From an uncultured Sutterella sp. (GTDB lineage Bacteria > Pseudomonadota > Gammaproteobacteria > Burkholderiales > Burkholderiaceae_F): a DNA stretch of 64,000 bases. The notes under the pieces were generated by a model, which was given only the letters and a program-made list of their open reading frames with translations, made no database searches and had not been told where the DNA came from. Positions 32,850-40,902 of this stretch are shown here, piece after piece (within the stretch, counting starts at the first letter, position 1; each line of letters opens with the position of its first letter). The position numbers were made by a program, and so were the translations under genes. Location of the stretch: positions 1 through 64,000 of the forward strand of contig UQTE01000005.1 in assembly GCA_900543805.1 (NCBI GenBank), read 5' to 3'.

Positions 32850-34720
32850 TCTTCGTGTCCTTCGGAAGGTTCGGTTTCAGGGGCGCTGCGGGCAAAGGGC
32901 GGAAAATCGAGGCTCACCGACAAGCCGCCCGCCTCGCGGGCGCGGTAGAGAAGCTTGGCGCGGTGCGCTTCGGCAATGGATTGTACGATGACAAGCCCCA
33001 GGCCCAGGCCGTCTTCGCTCGTTGTCGAGAAGGGCGTGCCGAGCTTGGCGACCTCTTCCTCGGAGAGAGGGCGCCCGTCGTTTTCGACCGTGAGGCGAAT
33101 TTTTTCGGAAGTTCGAATGAGGCGCACCCGAACCGGGCTCGACGCCTTCGCCTCCTCCGTCGCCCGTTGGGCGTTTTTGAGAAGGTTGAGGAGAAGAAGG
33201 AAGAGTTCGAGTCCGTTTCCCTCCACCACGGTTTCCTCTTCGGGGAGTTCGAGCGTCACGGCCGTGCGGCTTGACTTCGACTGTCCGACCTCGTTTACGA
33301 CTTCTCGGGCGACTTTCTTCAAGTCGACCGGATTTTCGCGCCCGTCGCGGCGTTTGGCGTAGGAGCGCACGCGCTCGATCATGTCGGCCGAACGCCCGAG
33401 CTGCGCGCGAAGCGTTTTGAGACACTCGGCGATGCGTTCGTCGTCGCCCTCGCGCGCTTCGCTTGTCTTGGAGCGCCGCAGAAGCGTTTCAAGTCCGCGC
33501 AGTGCGTAGCGCATCGCGGAAAGTGGCTGTCCGAGGTCGTGCGCGAAGATGCTCGAGAGCTGCTCGACCGTTCTCGTTCGCTGCAGCGCGTCAAGCCGTC
33601 CCGTAAGCTTGCGGGCGGTCTCTTCGGTTTCGCGCTCCCGTTCGATCGAGGCTTCGAGTTGGCGCGTGCGGCGAACAACGAGCTTTTCGACGCGCCACCA
33701 GTGGAGCACCCAGGTCGAGAAGACGCCGAGAAGGAAGAAAAGGACGGGCCAGAATTCCTCGAATACGCGGCGTACGGTCCAGTGCCTCAGATATTCGTAG
33801 GGACCGACGCGCAGCGTGCGAAAGAGCTTGTTGATGTCTTCGAAGTTCGTGGCGAGCGACCAGCTGTAGCCCGCGGGCGTCTCGTCGGGCTTCATCGAAA
33901 GGAGCGCGAGGGCGACGCGGTGCGTAATGGCCGCGGGCGTATGGGGGACGACCGCCATGGTCCAGCCCGGATAGGCACTCGTCGAATAGCGGCACCCGAG
34001 GCGTTCTTCCCGGGGGCCGGAGCGGCGGTTGATGAAGCGGAATTTTCCCTGAAATTCGGGATGACGTTCGGAAATCCCCTCGACCATGCAGGCGCGCAGG
34101 AACCCCACGTCGGCGCGGCCTTCGAGCACCTCCCGCATCACTTCCACGGGGCGGTTGTTCGTGAAGATCGTCTCGCGAAAGAAGCGGTCGGGGTCGTAGC
34201 CTGCCTTGGCGATTTCGCCGAGGTTGATCTGGTAGGTCATGAAATTGAGCGGATGGGTCGAGACCGCGGTCTTGTCTTCGAGCGACGCGAGGTCGGTGAG
34301 GTCCTTTCGGTCCGCGCGCACGAAGATCGCGCCCGCCACCACCTGATTCGGATCGGGAAAGTTGGGGGAAATGAGGGTCGCTACGTCGCGCACGCCCTTC
34401 TGGAGCATCGTTACGTAAAAGCCCGAACTTCCCAGGAAGAATTCGACTTCCCGCCGCTCGATCGCGCGCGTGAGTTCCTCCGTCGTGTAGTAATGAGGTT
34501 CGATGCGCAGTTCCGGAATCTTCTCCTGCAAATACTCCACCATTGTCCGCTGCACGTTGTCTCGGCGGCTCAGGTACGAGGTTTCCGACTCGAAGTTGAG
34601 AAGTCCGATGCGCACTGTCGTGGGCGAGGCGGCATGTGCCGCACCGAGCGCAAGGGCAAGGGAGAGAAGAAACGCCGCAGTGAAAGTTCGGCGGATGCGG
34701 TCGGAGGGGACGAAGGTCAT
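32846..34720 (-). CDS. TtrS-like sensor histidine kinase with PhnD-type periplasmic domain
   Basis: The 624-residue kinase has a signal peptide (AFLLSLALALGAAHA), a periplasmic PhnD/phosphonate-binding-like domain (RIGLLNFESE, then EFFLGSSGFYVTMLQKG) spanning about residues 35-300, and one membrane helix near 330 (PVLFFLLGVFSTWVLHWW). A HisKA domain with SSIFAHDLGQPLSAMRYAL and a HATPase domain (LLNLLKNAQRA, GLGLGLVIVQS) follow. This is the architecture of TtrS, the tetrathionate sensor. Sutterellaceae carry many such pairs beside flavoprotein reductases (recalled knowledge), so the ligand may be the reductase substrate instead of tetrathionate. Confidence 0.87.
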   Translation of the reverse strand: MTFVPSDRIRRTFTAAFLLSLALALGAAHAASPTTVRIGLLNFESETSYLSRRDNVQRTMVEYLQEKIPELRIEPHYYTTEELTRAIERREVEFFLGSSGFYVTMLQKGVRDVATLISPNFPDPNQVVAGAIFVRADRKDLTDLASLEDKTAVSTHPLNFMTYQINLGEIAKAGYDPDRFFRETIFTNNRPVEVMREVLEGRADVGFLRACMVEGISERHPEFQGKFRFINRRSGPREERLGCRYSTSAYPGWTMAVVPHTPAAITHRVALALLSMKPDETPAGYSWSLATNFEDINKLFRTLRVGPYEYLRHWTVRRVFEEFWPVLFFLLGVFSTWVLHWWRVEKLVVRRTRQLEASIERERETEETARKLTGRLDALQRTRTVEQLSSIFAHDLGQPLSAMRYALRGLETLLRRSKTSEAREGDDERIAECLKTLRAQLGRSADMIERVRSYAKRRDGRENPVDLKKVAREVVNEVGQSKSSRTAVTLELPEEETVVEGNGLELFLLLLNLLKNAQRATEEAKASSPVRVRLIRTSEKIRLTVENDGRPLSEEEVAKLGTPFSTTSEDGLGLGLVIVQSIAEAHRAKLLYRAREAGGLSVSLDFPPFARSAPETEPSEGHEE

Positions 34721-34811
34721 GGCGTGCGCGGGATTCGTGATGTCATCGATTATGCCCGTCTTCTGCTACGATGGATAGATTCCTCAGATCTTTCCGTCCT
34801 TTTCCCGCCGG

Positions 34812-35918
34812 ATGCCAACCGAGACGCCTCTTTTTCGCAACGACACGCACCGCAAAATCGTGCACGTCGACATGGACGCCTTTTACGCGTCGGTCGAGCA
34901 GCGCGACCGGCCGGAGCTGCGCGGGCGTCCCATCGCGGTCGGACACGCCGACGGGCGCGGCGTCGTGGCAACGGCAAGCTACGAGGCGCGGCAGTTCGGC
35001 GTGCGAAGCGCGATGCCCTCTTCGCGCGCGCGACAGCTATGCCCCGACCTCCTCTTCGTCGAAGGACGCATGAGCCACTACAAGGCCGTGTCGGCCGAGA
35101 TTCACGAGATTTTCCGACGTTTTACCGACGTGATCGAACCCATTTCGATCGACGAGGCCTTTCTCGACGTCACGGAAAACAAGGCGGGCCTCACGCTCGG
35201 GGTGGAGGTTGCGAAGGCCATCAAGAAGGCGATCCGAACGGAACTGCATCTCGTCGCAAGTGCGGGCGTCTCCTACAACAAGTTTCTCGCGAAGGTCGCC
35301 TCCGATTGGCGAAAGCCCGACGGCCTCTGCACGATTCACCCGGACCGGGCGCTCTCCTTCATCGACCAGCTGCCCGTCGAAGCCTTCTGGGGCGTCGGCC
35401 CCGCGACGGCGAAGCGCCTCCATGAACTGGGACTCGATTCCGCTCCCAAAATCCGAGCGTTGTCTCTAAATGAATTGATCGCTCACTTCGGTGAAATGGG
35501 GAGCATCCTCTATCAATTCTCCCGCGGGATCGACAACCGTCCGGTGCGCGCCGAGCGCATTCGAAAGAGCGTGGGCTGCGAAGAGACCTTCGAAGAGGAC
35601 ATCCGCCATCGTGCCCTTCTTGAGGACGCTCTGCGGCGACTTGCCGAGGAACTCGAGGGGAGGCTCGTGCGCTCGGGCTTTCGGGGTTCGACCCTCACGC
35701 TCAAGATCCGCCACTACGACTTCACGACGAGGACGAGGAGCATTTCGGTCGGCACCGCGATCACGGATCGAAGAGAAATCCTGCGGCTTGCCGACGAACT
35801 CCTTGACGGCGCGACGATCCCCGAGCGCGGCGTGCGGCTTCTCGGGCTCACGGTGAGCACGCCCGTGGACGAGCGGCAGCCGCTTCTCTTCGACCTCGCC
35901 ATGTTGCCTCCGGACTGA
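34812..35918 (+). CDS. dinB: DNA polymerase IV (Y-family translesion polymerase)
   Basis: The 368-residue enzyme copies damaged DNA. The palm motif IVHVDMDAFYASVEQRD carries the first catalytic aspartate and SIDEAFLDVT the acidic pair. The helix-hairpin-helix and little-finger regions follow (FWGVGPATAKRLHELG, SVGCEETFEED). Near the C-terminus QPLLFDL is a beta-clamp binding motif. Start at 34812 is the first ATG but has only a weak ribosome binding site; the conserved region begins 16 residues later. No LexA-type CTGT-N8-ACAG box is visible upstream. It is divergent from the TtrS-like gene. Confidence 0.95.
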   Translation: MPTETPLFRNDTHRKIVHVDMDAFYASVEQRDRPELRGRPIAVGHADGRGVVATASYEARQFGVRSAMPSSRARQLCPDLLFVEGRMSHYKAVSAEIHEIFRRFTDVIEPISIDEAFLDVTENKAGLTLGVEVAKAIKKAIRTELHLVASAGVSYNKFLAKVASDWRKPDGLCTIHPDRALSFIDQLPVEAFWGVGPATAKRLHELGLDSAPKIRALSLNELIAHFGEMGSILYQFSRGIDNRPVRAERIRKSVGCEETFEEDIRHRALLEDALRRLAEELEGRLVRSGFRGSTLTLKIRHYDFTTRTRSISVGTAITDRREILRLADELLDGATIPERGVRLLGLTVSTPVDERQPLLFDLAMLPPD

Positions 35919-35934
35919 GACGTACAAACGGCAA

Positions 35935-35958
35935 AAAGGGGCGCCGCGGCGCCCCTTT
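35935..35958. terminator. 24-bp perfect palindrome between convergent genes
   Basis: AAAGGGGCGCC and its exact complement meet around a central GC. On the minus strand it is followed by two further T residues (TTTTT in total), so it best terminates the membrane protein gene; on the plus strand it follows dinB with only TTT. Confidence 0.8.
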
Positions 35959-35978
35959 CGAGTGAGTGAAAATCCGGC

Positions 35979-36734
35979 TCAGCGGCTTCCTTGGAAGATG
36001 TCCCGGTACATCGACCAGACGCCCGCCTGCGCGATGGACGTGAGAAAGACCACGATGAAGGGCGTGAAGTAGCCCCAGGCTGAGGGAATTCCCATCGCGA
36101 TGGAGATCATGACGCTCACGGCCGAGAGGGCGGCGGTGAGAAGCCCGAGCACCAGAACGAAGGCGAGGACGGACGCCCAGTTCTTGAGGATTCCGAAGAA
36201 GGAATAGAAGATGCTCTGCATGGGCGCCTGTCCCGCGCGGTGAATGAGAAGCGGCGGGAAGGTGGTGGCCATCCAGAGAAGGACGTTGAGCAAAAGGGCG
36301 ACGAGGGCCGCCGTCGTCGGGAAGTTCGCAAGAACGCTCTCGATGGAGATCCCCTGTTCGTCGATCACCCAGGCGGCGATCTGATCGCGCCCGAGAATGG
36401 CGAAGACGGCCGAAATGATTTCCATGGCGACGGCCGAAACGATGCCGACCGTAAAGAGTCCGAGGCGGCCCGTGCGGTTCGCCCAGGCTTCCTTCAAGGG
36501 CGTGTAGCGGGGAATGCGTCCGTCGAGCGCGTCGCGCGCGCCTTCGGCCGTGAGCACGACGCCGAACGGCATCCAGAGCGACGCAAGCACGAGTCCCACA
36601 AGGGGGAGGCTCGAGAGAATCCCCATCATGAGGAGGTTGAAGACGACGATCCCGGAGAGGGCGACGGGTTGGTTTTTGAGCGCCCGAAGGGCTTCACGGA
36701 ACCAGACGAGACCTTGGGAGGCGGGAAGGGCCAT
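35979..36734 (-). CDS. BPSS1780-family integral membrane protein
   Basis: The 251-residue protein has about six hydrophobic helices and begins MALPASQGLVWFREALRALK, close to the Burkholderiales membrane family annotated as BPSS1780. The function of that family is unknown. Its position between dinB and the DUF2782/polA pair agrees with gene order seen in related betaproteobacteria (recalled). It has its own terminator downstream, and another terminator separates it from the DUF2782-like gene upstream. No catalytic motif is apparent. Confidence 0.75.
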   Translation of the reverse strand: MALPASQGLVWFREALRALKNQPVALSGIVVFNLLMMGILSSLPLVGLVLASLWMPFGVVLTAEGARDALDGRIPRYTPLKEAWANRTGRLGLFTVGIVSAVAMEIISAVFAILGRDQIAAWVIDEQGISIESVLANFPTTAALVALLLNVLLWMATTFPPLLIHRAGQAPMQSIFYSFFGILKNWASVLAFVLVLGLLTAALSAVSVMISIAMGIPSAWGYFTPFIVVFLTSIAQAGVWSMYRDIFQGSR

Positions 36735-36751
36735 GACGAAAGATAATCAGA

Positions 36752-36786
36752 GGAAAAACGGAAAAAGCCGCCGGGATTCCGGCGGC
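36752..36786 (-). terminator. Intrinsic terminator of the DUF2782-like gene
   Basis: GCCGCCGG and CCGGCGGC (36767-36774 with 36779-36786) pair around a 4-nt loop and are followed on the minus strand by TTTTTCCGTTTTTCC. Confidence 0.88.
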
Positions 36787-36808
36787 CGGAAGCGAAGGAT
36801 ACTCGGAA

Positions 36809-37240
36809 TTACCAACCGAACTGCAGGAACTTCGGCGTACCGAGGGTGCCCTGGGAGTTCCCGCCCGGGCTCGTGTCGATGGGACGCTCGGCGCGGTTTT
36901 CCATCGTGTAGGGAATCTGCGTCGATCCCGGGGTCACCACGTACTCGGTGACGCGGTTGTCCTGGTCGCGCACCGCCTCGATCTTCGTGCGCTTTTCGGG
37001 GACCTTGGGGACGACGCCCTTTTCCCGGTCTTCCCGAGCCTTGCGGATGTCCTCTTCCGAAGGAGCGAGCGACATGCCCTCTTCGGGAGACTTCTTTTCG
37101 AGCACGACCTTGGGCGGCGGCAACGTTTCGCGCACCGTTTCGCTGTCGCCCGCATAGGGAGGCGGGGCGTCGAGCGGAGCGGCGTTCACGGTCGCCGCGA
37201 AGGAGCCGAGCGTGAGGAGTGTGCACCAAATCTTGCGCAT
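36809..37240 (-). CDS. Small secreted DUF2782-like protein
   Basis: The 143-residue protein has a signal peptide (MRKIWCTLLTLGSFAATVNA) and a proline/charge-rich linker. A compact conserved core follows near residues 86-112 (IEAVRDQDNRVTEYVVTPGS), resembling the DUF2782 family found beside polA in Burkholderiales. No function is known. It is predicted to be periplasmic. It is divergent from polA and ends at a strong terminator. Confidence 0.65.
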   Translation of the reverse strand: MRKIWCTLLTLGSFAATVNAAPLDAPPPYAGDSETVRETLPPPKVVLEKKSPEEGMSLAPSEEDIRKAREDREKGVVPKVPEKRTKIEAVRDQDNRVTEYVVTPGSTQIPYTMENRAERPIDTSPGGNSQGTLGTPKFLQFGW

Positions 37241-37434
37241 GGATTTTCTCTTTTTTTGTAGAAGGGGATGCTGCCCGGCCGGAACGGCCGGGTCCCACTT
37301 CTATTTTGCCACGGCGAACTCGCAGACGGTTCAACGCGGAGGGGTTTTCTGGGTGAGAAAACGTTGCCGTGCGGGGAGGGCGGGGCGCTTCCCGCTATAC
37401 TTTCGCCATCGCGATTTACCGCCACGAACGCAAA

Positions 37435-40218
37435 ATGGCCAAAATTCTACTGATCGACGGCTCCAACTACCTCTTTCGCGCCTATCACGGTTTCCCCGAC
37501 CTGCGTACGAGCTCGAACGAGCCGACCGGAGCCATGAAGGGTTTTCTCGGGATGCTCGGCAAGGTATGGAGCCTCACGAAGCCCGACTACGCGGCGATCG
37601 TCTTCGATGCGCCCGGGCGCAATTTCCGCCACGAACGTTTCCCCGAATACAAGGCGAACCGTCCGCCCATGCCCGACGATCTGCGCGTGCAGATCGGGCC
37701 GCTTCGCGAAATCGTCGAGAAGCTCGGCTGGCCGATTCTGTCCGTTTCGGGCGTGGAAGCCGACGACGTGATCGCGACGTTGGCAAAGCGCGCCGAAGCC
37801 CTGGGCCTCGACGCCGTCATTGCGACAGGCGACAAGGACATGGCGCAGCTCGTCAACGACCGTACCGTCCTTCTCAACACGATGAACAACAAGTTCTACG
37901 ACCGCGAGGGCGTGATGGAGAAGTACGGGGTCTATCCCGAACGCATCATCGACTACCTCGCGCTCATGGGCGACAAGGTCGACAACGTGCCGGGGATTGA
38001 GAAGTGCGGCCCCAAGACGGCGGCGAAGTGGATCGCCGAGTACGGTTCGCTCGACGGCGTCGTCGAACACGCGCCCGAAGTGAAGGGAAAGATCGGCGAA
38101 AACCTCCGCGCGGGGTTGCCCTTCCTCGAAGACGCCCGCGCGCTCGTCACGATCAAGTGCGACTGCGAGGTGCCGGGCGTCGAGGACGTCCGCGAACTCC
38201 TTGTGAAGCCCGCCGATCCGGAGGCGACCGCCGCCTTTGCGCGCCGTTGGGAAATGTCGGTGTCGACCCTCAACCGCGCGGCCCCGGGAGGTCTCTCCTT
38301 TGACGCGCCGCCCGCGCAGGCGACCCTTGAAGACGCCTTGAAGGCCGCGGCCGTTTCGACCGCCTTCGAAGAGGCAAAGCCCGCGCCGCGTCGCGAAGCG
38401 TCCGCCTTCCTCGAGGCGGGACTGCCCGACGAAATGCTCTACGAAAAGGTCCTTCCGGACGGTTGGGGGAAGGTCCTCGAAGCGCTCACCGCCTACGAGG
38501 GCGAATCGCCCGTGGCGCTTTCCTTCCTCTGGGAAGGGACGCCCGACGACGCCGACTGGGTGGGAGTCGCCTTTTCGCTGCAACCGCTTGTGAACTACGT
38601 GCTGCCCCTGGACCTCTTCGACAAGGCGGCCTTCGTAGAGACCTTCGGATCGTGGTTTGCGTCGGGCGCGCCGAAGGTGATCCACGACGCGAAGACGGCC
38701 CTTCACTATCTCGGGCGCGAAGGGATCACGGTGGGCGGAACGCTCGACGACACGATGCTCATGAGCTACGTTCTCGAAGCACATCTGCCGCACGACGAAG
38801 GAAAACTCGCGGCGCGACGGCTGGGGCGTCTTCTCCCCGCGCGCGAGTCGATTTTCGGAAAGGGCGCGAAGCGCCGCCCGGCGCGCGACTTCTTTGAGGA
38901 CGGGGATCATCTCTGGCGGCTGCTGGCCGAAGAGGTCGGGTGCCTTCGCGCGCTCTGGAGCGTGCTCGCGGGCGAGCTCGCCGACGACGAGCGGCTCGAG
39001 ACGATCTATCAGACGATCGAGCGGCCGCTTCTCCGCGTTCTCTACCGAATGGAGGAAAACGGGGTCGACATCGACGTGAAGCGCCTTGCCGAACAGAGCG
39101 CCGAACTTACGCTTCGCATCGACGAGCTCGAGAATCAGGCCCACGAATTGGCGGGTCACCCCTTCAATCTCGCGAGCCCCATGCAGCTCTCGCAGGTGCT
39201 CTTTGAGGAAATGGGCCTTCCCGCCAAGAAGAAGACCGCGACGGGAGGACATTCGACGAACGAAGAGGTGTTGACCGAACTCGCCTACGACTACCCGCTC
39301 CCCAAGATCATTCTCGAACACCGTCGTCTCACCAAGCTTCGAGGGACCTACCTCGACAAGCTCCCGAAGATGGTGAGCGCGCGCGACGGGCGCGTGCACA
39401 CGACTTTTGGGCAGGCTACCGCCGTGACGGGGCGTCTGACGAGCGTGGATCCGAATCTCCAGAACATTCCGGTGAGAACCGAAGAGGGCCGGCGCGTGCG
39501 CGAAGCCTTCATTGCGAAACCGGGGTCCTTCATCGTCTCGGCCGACTATTCGCAGATCGAACTTCGCATCATGGCGCATCTCTCGGGCGACGAAGGGCTT
39601 CTCGCCGCCTTTGCGCGCGGAGAAGACATTCACCGCGCGACCGCGGCGGAAGTCTTCGGACGCAAAGTGGAGGACGTCACGCCCGACGAGCGCCGCATGG
39701 CGAAGGTGATCAACTTCGGACTCATCTACGGGATGAGCGAATTCGGGCTCGCGCGCAACCTCGGGCTTGACCGCAAGGTGGCGAAGGCGTACATCGACAA
39801 GTACTTCACGCGCTATCAGGGCGTGAAGCACTACATGGAGCGGATGCGAAGCGAAGCGCACGAGCGCGGTTTCGTCGAGACGGAATTCGGGCGCCGTCTG
39901 TGGCTTCCCGACATCGAATCAAACCGCGCCCCCGTGCGGCAGGCGGCCGAACGCGCAGCCATCAACGCCCCGATGCAGGGGACGGCGGCCGACCTCATCA
40001 AGCTTGCCATGTGCCGCGTGGCCGAGTGGCTCGAAAAGGACGGGCTCGTCTCGAAACTCATCCTTCAGGTGCATGACGAACTCATTCTCGAGGTCCCCGA
40101 AGAAGAGAAGGCGGTCGTGATGGAAAAGCTCCCCGCCATCATGGCCGGGGTCGCGCAACTGCGCGTGCCGTTGCTCGCCGAAGTGGGGGCGGGCGCCAAC
40201 TGGGGCGAGGCGCACTGA
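37435..40218 (+). CDS. polA: DNA polymerase I with degenerate 3'-5' exonuclease domain
   Basis: The 927-residue enzyme processes Okazaki fragments and fills repair gaps. The 5' nuclease domain is intact (GDKDMAQLV, DKVDNVPGIEKCGPKTA). Polymerase motifs A (ADYSQIELRIMAHLSGDEG, ~705), B (RRMAKVINFGLIYGMSE, ~755) and C (QVHDELILEV, ~879) are intact. The middle domain lacks the proofreading residues: the DTET of exo I is replaced near residue 361 (VALSFLWEG), exo II has HDAKTALHYL instead of NLKYDRGIL, and exo III has LLAEEVG instead of YAAEDAD. MAKILLIDGSN is the conserved N-terminus, so 37435 is preferred over an in-frame ATG at 37369. Confidence 0.95.
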   Translation: MAKILLIDGSNYLFRAYHGFPDLRTSSNEPTGAMKGFLGMLGKVWSLTKPDYAAIVFDAPGRNFRHERFPEYKANRPPMPDDLRVQIGPLREIVEKLGWPILSVSGVEADDVIATLAKRAEALGLDAVIATGDKDMAQLVNDRTVLLNTMNNKFYDREGVMEKYGVYPERIIDYLALMGDKVDNVPGIEKCGPKTAAKWIAEYGSLDGVVEHAPEVKGKIGENLRAGLPFLEDARALVTIKCDCEVPGVEDVRELLVKPADPEATAAFARRWEMSVSTLNRAAPGGLSFDAPPAQATLEDALKAAAVSTAFEEAKPAPRREASAFLEAGLPDEMLYEKVLPDGWGKVLEALTAYEGESPVALSFLWEGTPDDADWVGVAFSLQPLVNYVLPLDLFDKAAFVETFGSWFASGAPKVIHDAKTALHYLGREGITVGGTLDDTMLMSYVLEAHLPHDEGKLAARRLGRLLPARESIFGKGAKRRPARDFFEDGDHLWRLLAEEVGCLRALWSVLAGELADDERLETIYQTIERPLLRVLYRMEENGVDIDVKRLAEQSAELTLRIDELENQAHELAGHPFNLASPMQLSQVLFEEMGLPAKKKTATGGHSTNEEVLTELAYDYPLPKIILEHRRLTKLRGTYLDKLPKMVSARDGRVHTTFGQATAVTGRLTSVDPNLQNIPVRTEEGRRVREAFIAKPGSFIVSADYSQIELRIMAHLSGDEGLLAAFARGEDIHRATAAEVFGRKVEDVTPDERRMAKVINFGLIYGMSEFGLARNLGLDRKVAKAYIDKYFTRYQGVKHYMERMRSEAHERGFVETEFGRRLWLPDIESNRAPVRQAAERAAINAPMQGTAADLIKLAMCRVAEWLEKDGLVSKLILQVHDELILEVPEEEKAVVMEKLPAIMAGVAQLRVPLLAEVGAGANWGEAH

Positions 40219-40236
40219 ACGTAAAAAGCCCGAACG

Positions 40237-40268
40237 AAAACGGGGACCGTCGGCGGTCCCCGTTTTTT
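40237..40268 (+). terminator. Intrinsic terminator of polA, bidirectional
   Basis: A perfect 13-bp stem (40237-40249 with 40254-40266) around TCGG runs into TTTTTT. On the minus strand it also has four T residues and may stop the convergent META gene. Confidence 0.92.
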
Positions 40269-40285
40269 CAAAGGAAAAGGGCGGA

Positions 40286-40702
40286 TTACTTCGCGGGCGT
40301 GAGGCGCATGAGTTCCGCGCCCGAGGCGTCGGTCAGGACGAGGACGCCCTCTTCGATGAGCGAGGCGCCCTGCGTTTTGCCGAGATTTTCAAGGAATACC
40401 TGTTCCACCTTCATGGAGTCGGGCGAGCACATCATCATGGTCGTGCCCATCTTCGAGAAGGTGAACTTGCCGTCTTCCACCGTGAAGGACCCCATCACGC
40501 GGTTGCAGCCCGAGACGCCCGAGACGCGGCCGTCTTCGGAGAAGGCAAGCGACGGCGTCTGTTCGGCCTGGGCGACGGCGGAGGCATCCCACGTGAAGCT
40601 GTGGCCGGCGAGGGCGTTCCCGATGTCGGAGCCCTGCGTCGCACAGGCCGAGAGCAAAAGAGCGGAGGAGGCGAGGAGAGCGAAGCGGAAGGCGCTGTGC
40701 AT
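40286..40702 (-). CDS. META-domain lipoprotein (HslJ-like)
   Basis: The 138-residue protein has a lipoprotein signal with lipobox LLSAC (Cys20). The META domain shows the family pattern LAGHSFTW, GRVSGVSGCNRVMGSF and a late ASLIEEGVLVLTDASGAELM. Relatives such as HslJ are heat- or stress-linked envelope proteins of unknown mechanism; HslJ affects novobiocin resistance in E. coli. It is convergent with polA, sharing a terminator, and divergent from the large helicase gene. Confidence 0.85.
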   Translation of the reverse strand: MHSAFRFALLASSALLLSACATQGSDIGNALAGHSFTWDASAVAQAEQTPSLAFSEDGRVSGVSGCNRVMGSFTVEDGKFTFSKMGTTMMMCSPDSMKVEQVFLENLGKTQGASLIEEGVLVLTDASGAELMRLTPAK

Positions 40703-40862
40703 GAGGAAATTCCTTTGATCAAAAGAGGGGTTTCAACTTTGTTGCGGCCATTCTAGCGAAGGACGCCCGAAAAAGGCATGACGAAACGTTTCGAATCGCA
40801 AGCGGAAGGCAAGCGTTGACCGTGCTTTGGCCGTGCCCAAAGCGGTATCGCTCGTAGCACTC

Positions 40863-40871
40863 TGCGATAAT
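40863..40871 (+). promoter_or_regulatory. Extended -10 promoter element for the SNF2 helicase
   Basis: TGCGATAAT is an extended -10 about 32 bp before the preferred GTG start at 40903. It overlaps an upstream in-frame ATG (40870), which would therefore lie outside the transcript. Confidence 0.5.
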
Positions 40872-40902
40872 GCCGGTTTTCCATCGTTATACGGAGTTCC
40901 AC

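Noticed and set aside
34721..34811. LexA box controlling dinB
   Set aside because: No CTGT-N8-ACAG or close variant is present in the intergenic region.
40870..40902. ATG at 40870 as start of the SNF2 helicase
   Set aside because: It has no ribosome binding site and overlaps an extended -10 element; the GTG at 40903 has GGAG 6 nt upstream.
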